This document shows, piece after piece, positions 41,030 to 50,075 of a stretch of 64,000 bases of DNA. Under the pieces are notes generated by a model. The model ran no database searches and was not told where the DNA came from. It was given only the letters and a program-made list of their open reading frames with translations. The DNA is taken from the NCBI RefSeq assembly GCF_021611515.1, contig NZ_CP090960.1, forward strand, positions 1,612,001-1,676,000, written 5' to 3'. The number at the start of each line of letters is the position of its first letter. Within the stretch, counting starts at the first letter, position 1. The stretch is from Mariluticola halotolerans. GTDB lineage: Bacteria > Pseudomonadota > Alphaproteobacteria > Rhizobiales > Devosiaceae. The translations under genes were made by a program, and so were the position numbers.

Positions 41030-42853
41030 ATGCGCGATTTTTTAAAACTTGTGGGCAGGTTTGCCCGTAACGAAGATGGTGCCTTTCTTATCCTGTTCGG
41101 GGTTATGGCCATTGTTCTGGTCGCCCTGTCCGGCGCTGTCGTTGATTATGTGATGCTGGAACAGGCGCGCAACCGCGCCCAGGTGGCGCTCGATGCCGCC
41201 GCGCTTTCCCTGCAGCCCAAAATTTATGAAAAGACCGACGCCGAGCTGAAAACGTTGATACGTGCGCTTGTCGACCAACAGATCGACGATGACCGCATCG
41301 GCGCGGTCATTGAGTCGGTGGACACAGATGATGAAGAGGGTTCGCTGCTGGTGCAGGCCCGCCTGACGGTGCCCACGACCTTTGTTGCCTTGCTCGGCTT
41401 TGAGAATTTCACCCCTGCCGTTGTCTCCAAAGCGACCCGCAAGAAGCTGTTTCTTGAAGTGGCCATGGTGCTCGACAATTCAGGATCGATGGATGACGAA
41501 AGCCGGATGGTCAATCTAAAGAAGGCTGCCAAAAGCGCCACCGATATTCTTTACGAATACAAAAACCCCGCTGACGGCGGTGACGGCAGTGTTTCCGACA
41601 GCACCTATATCAGCGTCGTACCCTTCAATTTCTGGGTCAATATCGGGTCATCCAACCGGAATGCGGCATGGATGGATACAGGCGGGCTTTCCGAGGCGTC
41701 CCAGGACAATTTTGACAATGATGATAATTCATCCAACACGTTCAACGGTCCGGCCCCGCGCTTTTCGTATTACGACGGCATCAACAATGTCTCCTGGGCC
41801 GGCTGCGTGGAGGCGCGCAAACAGCCCTATGATGCTGATGATACCGTCCCGAATGCTGCCACGCCGGATACGTTGTTTATCCCCGCGTTCCAGCCGGACG
41901 AGCCGGATACAGGCGGCAGCTATTACAATAATTACATCAGTGACGATCCGCAGAGCTGCCAGCCTTACGGCACCTGCACCTGGAAGCGGGTTTATTACAA
42001 CTGCAATTCCAGCGGCAACAATTGCAACAGTTCGAACAATTATTACTCCGGCACAAGCGAGGATGGCAGAACGAATACCGACAACAGCGCCTGTTCCTGC
42101 TCCGGGGAAACCACGACCACGGTCAGCGACAATACCTACCGCTATTATGGTGAGTACCGGCGTGAGCGCATTCGCACCTGCTTCACACGGATTTCATTCG
42201 TATCGAAACTGAGCGACCGCGAACGCCAGGAACGCATTTGCAAATACAATAATGTATCCGCTAACACATCCGGCTCGAACCGCTTTGGCCCGAATGCTGC
42301 CTGCGTATCAACACCGCTCCTGCCGCTGACCAATACCCGCGCTTCGGTGATCAGCACCATCGATAGCATGGTGTCCAACGGTGCCACCAATATTCATCAG
42401 GGTGCGATTTGGGGTTTCCATGCACTTTCACCCACCGCGCCGCTTGAAGAGGGCCGGAATTATGAAACCGCGACCTACAAGGTCATGATCCTGATGACGG
42501 ATGGCCAGAACACCTATTACAGCAATAACAGCGATTCCTCCCGGCTCAACGGCGCCTATTACTATGCGCCTTACGGGTTCCCGGTGAACCGGCGCATGGG
42601 TGACGAATCCAAGTCAGATGGTGAAATGGAAGACCTTGTCGACGCGCGCCTGCTCAAGACGTGCGAGAACATGAAGGCCGCCGGCATCGATATTTTCACG
42701 ATCGGCCTGAAGCCGCCCGAAAGCGTGAAATCCATGCTGACCAGCTGTGCCAAGGACGCAACGCAAGCGTTCTTCCCCACGAATGCATCCGAGTTGACGG
42801 GTGTGTTTGAAGAAATCGCGCTGCAATTGGCAGATTTGCGACTGGCACAATAA
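41030..42853 (+). CDS. TadG-like pilus-assembly protein with VWA domain
   Basis: A 607-residue protein. The N-terminus has the TadE/TadG pattern: basic residues, then NEDGAFLILFGVMAIVLVAL and a membrane helix, so it anchors in the inner membrane facing the periplasm. A von Willebrand A domain follows, with the metal site DNSGSM near residue 149 and TDGQ later (near residue 495). Between them is an unusual stretch (about residues 300-380) rich in Asn, Ser, Tyr and Cys. Start could be the GTG at 41018. No other tad genes are next to it; TadG proteins assist Flp pilus or surface assembly. Confidence 0.88.
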   Translation: MRDFLKLVGRFARNEDGAFLILFGVMAIVLVALSGAVVDYVMLEQARNRAQVALDAAALSLQPKIYEKTDAELKTLIRALVDQQIDDDRIGAVIESVDTDDEEGSLLVQARLTVPTTFVALLGFENFTPAVVSKATRKKLFLEVAMVLDNSGSMDDESRMVNLKKAAKSATDILYEYKNPADGGDGSVSDSTYISVVPFNFWVNIGSSNRNAAWMDTGGLSEASQDNFDNDDNSSNTFNGPAPRFSYYDGINNVSWAGCVEARKQPYDADDTVPNAATPDTLFIPAFQPDEPDTGGSYYNNYISDDPQSCQPYGTCTWKRVYYNCNSSGNNCNSSNNYYSGTSEDGRTNTDNSACSCSGETTTTVSDNTYRYYGEYRRERIRTCFTRISFVSKLSDRERQERICKYNNVSANTSGSNRFGPNAACVSTPLLPLTNTRASVISTIDSMVSNGATNIHQGAIWGFHALSPTAPLEEGRNYETATYKVMILMTDGQNTYYSNNSDSSRLNGAYYYAPYGFPVNRRMGDESKSDGEMEDLVDARLLKTCENMKAAGIDIFTIGLKPPESVKSMLTSCAKDATQAFFPTNASELTGVFEEIALQLADLRLAQ

Positions 42854-42878
42854 GGGCTGAGAAATCATCCGGGGAGAG

Positions 42879-42955
42879 TGGTACCGCCTCCCCGGATCGA
42901 ACGGGGGACCTCTAGATCCACATTCTAGCGCTCTAACCAACTGAGCTAAGGCGGC
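42879..42955 (-). tRNA. tRNA-His (anticodon GTG)
   Basis: Reading the minus strand from 42955, all four arms fold: acceptor GCCGCCT with AGGCGGT (G1-U72 wobble), D arm with AGTTGGTTA loop, anticodon stem CTAGA/TCTAG with loop ATGTGGA (anticodon GTG), T stem CCCCG/CGGGG with TTCGATC. The discriminator base is A73 and CCA is encoded. No extra G-1 opposite a C73 is encoded, as is known for many alphaproteobacterial tRNA-His genes. Confidence 0.96.
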
Positions 42956-42988
42956 ACACGTCTTCGGAACAGGTCCGAAGCCGGGCGG

Positions 42989-43017
42989 AACATAGGGCGA
43001 CTTGCCCGACCTGACAA
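42989..43017 (-). promoter_or_regulatory. Promoter of tRNA-His
   Basis: On the minus strand TTGTCA (43012-43017), a 17-base spacer and TATGTT (42989-42994) lie about 35-60 bases upstream of the tRNA 5' end. Confidence 0.7.
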
Positions 43018-43207
43018 GGCCGAATTTGCGGTTTGCGTCCAGGGATCGCCTCCACCCCCTCCGAACTTAACCATGCAGGCGATTGTTTGCCCGATACAGG
43101 CTCTCCCCGGTGGACCGCGCCTCATCCACACGATATTGAGGATTTGTAAAAATCTTGCCGCAATTTGTGCCAGAATGGCACATTGGCGCGTGGTGTTGTG
43201 AGTAGTG

Positions 43208-45802
43208 ATGGGTATCAACGGGGTCAATTCTGAGGCTAGGCGACGCGCCATCGGTTATTTGACCGATCCTCGTCCGGCGTGGCTGTGGACAGCCAATGGC
43301 GATGAATTGTTGTGGCGCAACCCGGCGGCAAAACTTTTCCGCGCCAAGTCCAAGCGCCATGGGCTCAAACTCGCCCCGCTGGCGGTGCCGATCAAAGGTC
43401 AGGTTTCCCGCATTATCCGGCTGGGGGCCACTGGCCGCGCTTCACTGTCTCGCATTCAGTTTCTGGCCGGCAGCAAGCCGGTTTCCGCAACCTGCACCTG
43501 CACCCCCCTGCCGCTTGATGACGGCCGGGTGGCCTTGCTGGTTGTGGCCGTAGACCGCATCGACAAGGAATTGATGGCCGAGCACGGCCTGAGCGCTGAA
43601 ATTCTCGATGATGTTTTTGACACCAATACCGGGTTTGTCATCAACGATGCCAAGGGCAATGTGCTGGCGGCGTCTGCCAGTGCCGCACATTTTGACAGCG
43701 CGCGTGACGAGGCCATCAGCCTGAGCGCCGGCCCGAACGCCGCCAAAGTGGTTCTGTTTGCCGCCGATCAGCTTGACGTGTCAGACGAAAGCCCCGTGTC
43801 TGAGATTGCGCCGGAACCGGATACCGACACGGTGCCCGCACGCGATCTTGGTTCCCTGCTCGACAGGCTGGCGGACGACGAGGCCCTTTTCACCCCGCTC
43901 GGCCCCGAGGATGATGTCATTCCTGAAGGCATTTCCAGCCCGGTGACGTTCTCACCTGCGCCAGACGGTGCTGTACCTGTGCAAGAGCGCGCCGAAGATG
44001 CAGCATCTGATGCCGTCGAAGACGACGACACAATTGTTGATGAAACCATATCCACCCCGGATGCCGATCAGCCGGACGATCAAAGCGATATAGATCCGCC
44101 GGTGGAAGCGACCCTGCCTGAGGTGGCCGAAAGCCTTTGGCGGATTGTGGGCCGGGGGTTTGAACCCGAGACGGTTGCCGACGACACCCCAGAACCGGAA
44201 AGCGCGCCCGCGCCTGCCGCTGAAGATGTCAGCTCGCGCTATAATTTCGAGGAATTATCGCGGATATTGTCCGACCGTGTTGGCCGCGAGCGTCAGGCCA
44301 GCGAATCCGGCACGCCCGACGTGGTGCAATTGCCGCCCAGCAAGGCGCCATCGCAGCAAAACAGCCTCGTCAATCTCAGCGATGAAAGCCTGGTGCTCAA
44401 CCGGTTGCCGCTGGGTTTGCTGATTTTCCGCGATCAGCAAATCCTTTTTGCCAACCGCGCCCTGACCGAACTGGTCGGCTATCCCGACAGTGCCAGCCTG
44501 CGCGCTGTGGGCATGGGGGCGATTTTCCCCTCGCCCTCCCAGACAGGTGAAAACGCCGGCCCGGTGAACCATCTGGCCCATCGCGACGGCAGCCAGGTGC
44601 CGGTTGCGGCCCGTCTGCAATCTGTCACATGGCAGGGTGGCCCCGCCTTCATGCTCACCGCCCGGCACGAATTGCCACCGGTTGGCCCGGAAATGGCGGT
44701 CCGCAGTTTTGCCGAATCCCTTGCCGCGGTCGATGGCAGCGGCTTTCTGGAAACCAGCCGCGCGGGGATTATTTCCAGCGTGTCGGGACAGGCCGCAGCC
44801 CTTCTCGGGCGCACGCCGGAAGTGCTTATTGGCCGTCCGCTCGTTTTGATGGCGGGCCATAAAGAAGCGGCGAACCTGCGCGAATTTCTGGAAAAGCCCG
44901 CCCGGTTTGCCGGCACAGCGCGCCCCAGCCTGATCATGCGCGGCATCGATCCGACGCTGGAAATCATTCTGTTTGCCGAAGGTCAGGCGGGCATTGTCAC
45001 CGGTTATTTTGGTCTGGTGCGCCGTGCCGCCGCCGTGAGCGACAGCCCGGACCGCGCCTTTGCGCCCGCCCCGGTTGAACCGGCGCATGAGAACGGGATT
45101 GATCCTTCCATTCTCAGCCGCCTCAGCCGTGGTGTGCGGCGGCCGCTCAATACGATTATCGGTTTTGCCGAGCTGATCCGCAGCCATGCATTCGGCCAGA
45201 TCGAGAATGAGCGCTACACAGAATATGCGCGCGACATCAAATTTGCCGGGCAGGAAATTGTCGGCGTTATTGATGAGCTCGAAGATTTCGTGCGCCTGCA
45301 CACAGGAGAGTATCAGGCAGCTCCCGTCGATTTTGATCTCGGGCTTTTGCTCGATAAATGCATGGTGCGGGTGCGCGGTGCGGCCGGCGCGGCGCGGGTT
45401 CTCGTGCGCAGCGCCATTTCCGAACGCCTGCCGCATATCCGTGCCGACGAAGCCTCCCTTGAGCAAGCCATTCTCAACCTGCTTGCCAGCGCCATCGACC
45501 AGACCCCACAGGGCGGACAGGTCGTGCTTTCGGCGCAACGCGAGGAAGATGGCGCGGTGGCCATTCACGTGCGCGACAGCGGCAGTTCGACCAATGACCT
45601 CTCAGAGCGCTTTGTTGTCTTCCGTGACGGGCTGGACCCCTCCGGTGCCGTGCGCCGTCCGGTGCATTCAAGCGTGGGGCTGGCGCTGACGCGCTCGCTG
45701 CTTGCGGTCAACACCTGCACGCTCACAATTGATCCCGCCGTGGGTGCCGGCACGCTGCTCAGCCTCGTCATTCCAGCCGACATGGCGGTGGATCGCGACT
45801 GA
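43208..45802 (+). CDS. Large PAS histidine-kinase-like protein with lost catalytic residues
   Basis: An 864-residue soluble protein (ATG at 43208; a GTG precedes it directly). An N-terminal sensor-like region (to about 170) is followed by an acidic, Asp/Glu/Pro-rich linker (about 190-400), one or two PAS-like segments (420-600), then DHp and ATPase domains. The DHp segment reads LSRGVRRPLNTIIGFAEL where kinases have LSHELRTPLNAIIGF, so the phospho-His (near residue 641) is Arg. The N-box reads ILNLLASAIDQTP, with Ser for Asn, and the G1 box is DSGSSTND instead of DxGxG. It resembles PdhS/DivL/PleC-type kinases in its DHp but should not phosphorylate itself. Confidence 0.85.
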   Translation: MGINGVNSEARRRAIGYLTDPRPAWLWTANGDELLWRNPAAKLFRAKSKRHGLKLAPLAVPIKGQVSRIIRLGATGRASLSRIQFLAGSKPVSATCTCTPLPLDDGRVALLVVAVDRIDKELMAEHGLSAEILDDVFDTNTGFVINDAKGNVLAASASAAHFDSARDEAISLSAGPNAAKVVLFAADQLDVSDESPVSEIAPEPDTDTVPARDLGSLLDRLADDEALFTPLGPEDDVIPEGISSPVTFSPAPDGAVPVQERAEDAASDAVEDDDTIVDETISTPDADQPDDQSDIDPPVEATLPEVAESLWRIVGRGFEPETVADDTPEPESAPAPAAEDVSSRYNFEELSRILSDRVGRERQASESGTPDVVQLPPSKAPSQQNSLVNLSDESLVLNRLPLGLLIFRDQQILFANRALTELVGYPDSASLRAVGMGAIFPSPSQTGENAGPVNHLAHRDGSQVPVAARLQSVTWQGGPAFMLTARHELPPVGPEMAVRSFAESLAAVDGSGFLETSRAGIISSVSGQAAALLGRTPEVLIGRPLVLMAGHKEAANLREFLEKPARFAGTARPSLIMRGIDPTLEIILFAEGQAGIVTGYFGLVRRAAAVSDSPDRAFAPAPVEPAHENGIDPSILSRLSRGVRRPLNTIIGFAELIRSHAFGQIENERYTEYARDIKFAGQEIVGVIDELEDFVRLHTGEYQAAPVDFDLGLLLDKCMVRVRGAAGAARVLVRSAISERLPHIRADEASLEQAILNLLASAIDQTPQGGQVVLSAQREEDGAVAIHVRDSGSSTNDLSERFVVFRDGLDPSGAVRRPVHSSVGLALTRSLLAVNTCTLTIDPAVGAGTLLSLVIPADMAVDRD

Positions 45803-45882
45803 TCCAACGGTGATATGTCAGCAAATAATGCCGACGGCCTCTCCCACTAATCCCCTGTTTTAACTCCAGAATCATCTGAAGC

Positions 45883-45899
45883 TTTTGAACGATTCTAAA
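45883..45899. promoter_or_regulatory. Iron control element (Irr box) upstream of fbpA
   Basis: TTTTGAACGATTCTAAA agrees at all but one specified position with the rhizobial ICE consensus TTTRGAAYNRTTCYAAA. It is 114 bases upstream of the iron-transport gene. A possible promoter, TTCAAA (45901-45906) and TATTTA (45924-45929) with 17 bases between, lies just downstream. Irr binds ICE under iron limitation in Hyphomicrobiales. Confidence 0.7.
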
Positions 45900-46012
45900 G
45901 TTCAAAGCCTCGGTAACATATTGTATTTACTTCATTTCTTGACACGCCGACTGCAAACGGCGAAAAGGATCGCGTTTGCGCGGGACCTTGAACCCCGTCG
46001 GAAGGAGAAATC

Positions 46013-47056
46013 ATGTCACTCAAGTCAATTGCTGCCATTTCCCTCATCTGCACGACAGCTCTGATGGGCGCCGCACCGGCATATGCCGATGCAGGCACCG
46101 TCAATATTTATTCCTATCGGCAGCCCTATCTGATCGAGCCGCTGCTGAGCCGTTTTGAAGAAGAAACCGGCATCAAGCCCGTCGTCCTTTTCGCCGATAG
46201 CGGCCTGATCGAACGCGCGGCGGCCGAGGGTGAAAACTCACCCGCCGATCTCATTCTGACCACGGATATCGGCAATCTGGCTGCCGCCAAGGAAGCCGGG
46301 ATTTACCAGCCGATCGTGCTCGACAGCGTCGCCGCGCGCGTGCCTTCCGCCTATCAGGACCCGGACGGGGCCTGGGCTGCCATGTCGCTGCGTGCCCGCG
46401 TGTTCTATGCCTCGGCTGACCGGGTGAGCGAAGAGGCGATTGGCTATGACGATATCGCCGGGCCCGACTGGAAAGGCCGCCTTTGCACCCGTTCGGGCCA
46501 GCATGTCTACAATATCGGGCTTGTCGCTGCCCATATCGCCCATAATGGTGTCGATGAAACCCGCGAATGGCTTGCCGGGGTTCGGGAGAACCTGGCCTCC
46601 AAGCCCACAGGCGGCGACCGTACGCAGGTCAAATCCATTTTCTCAGGTGCCTGTGATCTGGCAATCGGCAATACCTATTACATGGGCCTGATGCTGAATA
46701 ACGAGGAAGAGCCAGAGCAGAAGGACTGGGCCGCCGCTGTGCGGATCGTATTCCCGACCTTTGAGGAAGGCGGCACCCACGTCAATGTGTCCGGCGTTGT
46801 GCTGGCCAAGAACGCGCCGAACAAGGCGAATGCTGAAAAGCTGATCGACTTTCTGGTGTCGGATGAAGGCCAGTCACTCTATGCCGAGACCAATTACGAA
46901 TATCCCGTTGTCGCCGAGGTTGCACCCTCCGACACCGTCAAGGCATGGGGCGCTTTGGTGCCCGATCCCACCCCCCTCAGCGAAATCGCGTCGCACCGTG
47001 CGGAAGCCAGTGCGCTGATGGACGAATTGCAGTTTGACGACGGACCGCAAAACTAG
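46013..47056 (+). CDS. fbpA: Iron(III) ABC transporter substrate-binding protein (FbpA-like)
   Basis: Periplasmic ferric-ion-binding protein. The 347 residues begin with a signal peptide (MSLKSIAAISLICTTALMG...AYA-DAG). The mature start VNIYSYRQPYLIEPLLSRFEEETGIKP and SDEGQSLYAETNYEYPV near the C-terminus fit the FbpA/FutA family; the Tyr pair at the end (YAETNYEY) is the usual iron-binding element. GAAGGAG lies before the ATG. A stem-loop separates it from the permease gene. No ATPase gene is next to the pair. Confidence 0.92.
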   Translation: MSLKSIAAISLICTTALMGAAPAYADAGTVNIYSYRQPYLIEPLLSRFEEETGIKPVVLFADSGLIERAAAEGENSPADLILTTDIGNLAAAKEAGIYQPIVLDSVAARVPSAYQDPDGAWAAMSLRARVFYASADRVSEEAIGYDDIAGPDWKGRLCTRSGQHVYNIGLVAAHIAHNGVDETREWLAGVRENLASKPTGGDRTQVKSIFSGACDLAIGNTYYMGLMLNNEEEPEQKDWAAAVRIVFPTFEEGGTHVNVSGVVLAKNAPNKANAEKLIDFLVSDEGQSLYAETNYEYPVVAEVAPSDTVKAWGALVPDPTPLSEIASHRAEASALMDELQFDDGPQN

Positions 47057-47073
47057 GATTTGTCGGAATTGCG

Positions 47074-47099
47074 GGGCATGGTTGCTTGCAGCCATGCCC
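47074..47099 (+). other. Intercistronic stem-loop between fbpA and fbpB
   Basis: A twelve-base stem (47074-47085 with 47088-47099, one G-T wobble) 17 bases after the fbpA stop codon, followed by TTTG. It likely acts to stabilise the 3' end or reduce read-through, so that the binding protein is made in excess of the permease. Confidence 0.6.
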
Positions 47100-47157
47100 T
47101 TTGCACACTACCAAGGGTAAAGCTGCCGTTTCGCCGAAGCGGGGCGTCAGGCCGGAG

Positions 47158-48834
47158 ATGGTGGCGATAGCACTTGCCAAGCACATAGCGGGAAAAACGC
47201 AAGGCTGGAAGCTGCTGCCGATTGGCAGCCTGGTGCTTGTGCTCGCGGCCGGCCTGCCCATTATTTCCCTTCTCATTGCCGCCTTTGGTGCTGTGCCTTC
47301 AGGCAATAGCGGGCTCTTGGCCCGGATGCTGCCGATTGCCTTGCGCGATACGGGCTGGCTGATGCTGCAGGTGGGCATTGCCACCGGCACAATCGGACTG
47401 CTGGCCGCCTGGCTGGTGGCCCATTTCGATTTTCCAGGGCGTCGGCTGCTCGATTGGGGGCTTGTGCTGCCCCTGGCCATCCCCACCTATCTCAGCGCCT
47501 ATGCCTGGGTGGAATTTCTTGATTTCACCGGCCCGATACAAACGGGCGTCAGAATGCTGACAGGGGCCAGCTCGATCCGGGATTACTGGTTTCCCGAAAT
47601 CCAGACACCGGCAGGTGCCGCGCTGGTGATGAGCCTTGTGCTCTATCCTTATGTCTATTTGAGCTGCCGGGCGTTCTTTCTCATGCAGTCCGGCTCGATG
47701 ACCGCCGCATCGCGCGTGCTGGGTGCCGGGGCCTATCGCACTTTTTTCACCATTGCCCTGCCTCTCTCGCGCCCGGCCATTGTTGTTGGTGTCACCCTTG
47801 CGTTGATGGAAGTGCTCAATGATCTGGGTGCCGTGCAGTATTTCGGGGTCAACAGTCTCACCGCTGTCATCTATTCCACCTGGCTGAACCGGGCCAATTT
47901 TGCCGGCGCAGCGCAGCTTGCCGTCACCATTGTGCTGATTGTCGGCATCCTGATCTGGGCCGAACAGCACGAGGCAAAGCGGCGGCGCTATCTCGGCCAC
48001 CGCGATTCCCAGACGCCACCCCCGCTGGAGCGGCTTTATGGCTGGCGCGCCTTTGCCGCGAGCGCTGCCTGCACCCTTTTGCTGGCGCTCGGCTTTGGCG
48101 TGCCGGTTTTTGAACTGGTGTCGCTATCGGCCAAATACCTGATGGCCGGGCGCAGCGTTGCCGGTATTCTGCCGGCCCTGTTCAACACGCTGACGCTGGC
48201 TTTCATGGGGGCGCTCGTTTGCGTTGTCATCGGTCTTTATTCGGCCCGCCATTTCAACAGCAAGCGCACCGGGCGCAGTGCCAAGGGCATGTTGCGCATT
48301 GCAACCCTTGGCTATGCCCTGCCCGGCACTGTGTTGGCGCTCGGGCTGACCGCCCCGCTAGGTCTGCTGGATGGCTGGCTCAATGACTTTACCCGCGCCA
48401 CGCTGGACTGGATGCCGGGGCTGATCATTTCCGGCTCGTTCTTTGCGCTGGTCTATGCCTATTCAATCCGCTTTCTCGCGGTCAGCCATAATACGCTGGA
48501 TGCGGCGATCAAACGGCGCGGCCCATCCCTCCTCGATGCCGCCCAGGTTTTGGGTGCCCATGGCTGGCGGCTCGCCTTCCGGGTGGATTTGCCAACGCTG
48601 ACGCCCGCCATTATCAGCGCGGCAACGCTGGTATTTGTGGAATGCGTCAAGGAATTGCCGGCAACGCTTTTATTACGGCCGCTGGGCGTCGAAACGCTGG
48701 CCACGCTGGTCTATCAGCAGGCGAGCGCCGAAGTGTTCACCTCGGCAGCCTTGCCAGCGCTGGCGATTGTGCTGGCCGGCCTTGTGCCAGTGGTGCTGGC
48801 CAGCCATTTGTCCGGCCGCCGCCGGGTCAGCTGA
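47158..48834 (+). CDS. fbpB: Iron(III) ABC transporter permease (FbpB-like)
   Basis: Inner-membrane permease with two fused permease halves, each of six or so helices, for 558 residues. Each half carries an EAA-type coupling motif (SRVLGAGAYRTFFTIALPLSRPAI and AAQVLGAHGWRLAFRVDLPT; the usual EAA residue region). I choose the ATG at 47158 (MVAIALAKHIAG), because the frame's upstream ATG at 47086 sits inside the hairpin. FbpB uses FbpC as ATPase; no fbpC follows here. Confidence 0.93.
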   Translation: MVAIALAKHIAGKTQGWKLLPIGSLVLVLAAGLPIISLLIAAFGAVPSGNSGLLARMLPIALRDTGWLMLQVGIATGTIGLLAAWLVAHFDFPGRRLLDWGLVLPLAIPTYLSAYAWVEFLDFTGPIQTGVRMLTGASSIRDYWFPEIQTPAGAALVMSLVLYPYVYLSCRAFFLMQSGSMTAASRVLGAGAYRTFFTIALPLSRPAIVVGVTLALMEVLNDLGAVQYFGVNSLTAVIYSTWLNRANFAGAAQLAVTIVLIVGILIWAEQHEAKRRRYLGHRDSQTPPPLERLYGWRAFAASAACTLLLALGFGVPVFELVSLSAKYLMAGRSVAGILPALFNTLTLAFMGALVCVVIGLYSARHFNSKRTGRSAKGMLRIATLGYALPGTVLALGLTAPLGLLDGWLNDFTRATLDWMPGLIISGSFFALVYAYSIRFLAVSHNTLDAAIKRRGPSLLDAAQVLGAHGWRLAFRVDLPTLTPAIISAATLVFVECVKELPATLLLRPLGVETLATLVYQQASAEVFTSAALPALAIVLAGLVPVVLASHLSGRRRVS

Positions 48835-48902
48835 AGCGGCCTTTCCCTGCATTGCCCTTCGACAATCTCACGGTGAGGGGCAGTGCTTGCAGCCCCCACA
48901 AT

Positions 48903-48928
48903 GTCATTCCCGCGCAGGCGGGGATGAC
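48903..48928. repeat. Palindromic repeat with GTCATTCCC arms, copy 2
   Basis: GTCATTCCCGC and GCGGGGATGAC are inverted around a short loop, with one wobble. The arms match the inner part of the element at 12017-12052. It lies between the convergent fbpB and aglK genes. Confidence 0.65.
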
Positions 48929-48956
48929 AGGGAACAGGTGACTTTGCTGCCCGACC

Positions 48957-49964
48957 CTAATGGGCGATCGGCAGGCCTTTGTCATCAAACAGGTGATAGA
49001 GATTGTCGCGCGGGGAGAAGCTGATCGAATCGCCGGTGCGGTAATCAGACTTGCCTTCCTGACGGATGATCACCGGCTCGTCGGCGCCCATGTTCACGTA
49101 CACATAGGAATCGGAACCCAGATTTTCCGAATAGATGACCTTGCCGGACCACGCGCCATCGCCATTGGCGACCTGCAGATGCTCGGGCCGGACGCCAACA
49201 GTTGTCGCCTTGAACTTTTCGGCATCCGGGCCGCTCATGAAGTTCATTTTCGGCGAACCGATAAACTGGGCCACGAACAGCGATTTCGGATTCTCATAGA
49301 GTTCCATGGGGGTGCCGACCTGCTGCACGATACCGTCGCGCAGAACCACAATCCGGTCCGCCATGGTCATGGCTTCCACCTGGTCATGGGTCACATAGAT
49401 CATGGTGGTGTCCGGCAGGCTGTCGTTCAGCGTGGCGATTTCCATGCGCATCTGCACGCGCAGCGCCGCATCGAGGTTGGAAAGCGGTTCGTCGAACAGG
49501 AAGACCTTGGGATCCCGCACAATGGCCCGGCCAATGGCAACGCGCTGGCGCTGACCACCTGAAAGCGCCTTGGGCAGGCGATCAAGATAATCGGTCAATT
49601 GCAACTTGTCCGCCGCGGCATCGACCATTTGCTTGATCTTTTCCTTGGGCAGTTTTTGCAATTTCAGCGAATAGGCCATGTTATCGAACACGGTCATATG
49701 CGGGTAAAGCGCATAGGACTGGAACACCATGGCAATGCCGCGCTTTGAAGGGGCGACGTCATTGACCATGCGCCCGTCGATTTCCAGCGTGCCCTTTGTG
49801 ATGCTTTCCAGCCCGGAGATGCACCGCAACAGGGTGGATTTGCCGCAGCCGGAGGGTCCGACAAAAACGACAAATTCGCCCGATTTGATATCGAGGTTGA
49901 TGTCCTTCAAAATCTCCACAGCGCCGTAATTCTTGTAGAGATTCCTGATCTTGAGATCGGCCAT
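48957..49964 (-). CDS. aglK: Alpha-glucoside ABC transporter ATP-binding protein AglK
   Basis: Cytosolic ATPase that powers uptake of sucrose, maltose, trehalose and similar sugars through AglF/AglG. The 335-residue MalK/UgpC-type protein has Walker A GPSGCGKST (near residue 36), the signature ALSGGQRQRVAIGRA (near residue 134), Walker B VFLFDEPLSNLD and a C-terminal OB-type regulatory domain (VGVRPEHLQVANGDGAW). It lies 111 bases downstream of aglA, separated from the other agl genes by aglA and the inverted aglR. Confidence 0.95.
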   Translation of the reverse strand: MADLKIRNLYKNYGAVEILKDINLDIKSGEFVVFVGPSGCGKSTLLRCISGLESITKGTLEIDGRMVNDVAPSKRGIAMVFQSYALYPHMTVFDNMAYSLKLQKLPKEKIKQMVDAAADKLQLTDYLDRLPKALSGGQRQRVAIGRAIVRDPKVFLFDEPLSNLDAALRVQMRMEIATLNDSLPDTTMIYVTHDQVEAMTMADRIVVLRDGIVQQVGTPMELYENPKSLFVAQFIGSPKMNFMSGPDAEKFKATTVGVRPEHLQVANGDGAWSGKVIYSENLGSDSYVYVNMGADEPVIIRQEGKSDYRTGDSISFSPRDNLYHLFDDKGLPIAH

Positions 49965-50075
49965 GCTGTTCCCCCTCGACGTTATCGCCAGTGCCGGTGG
50001 ATCCGGCTATTTAAAAATCGTTCAAAGCCCGCTCTGCCCGGGCGGACACAGTTCCTGATGCAGCTTGTGCCTGGT

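Noticed and set aside
41018-41030. GTG start of the TadG-like gene
   Set aside because: Possible, but the ATG at 41030 gives a more typical TadE/G N-terminus; left as an alternative.
44255-45568. Minus-strand 437-residue frame
   Set aside because: Shadow of the kinase-like gene; no domain.
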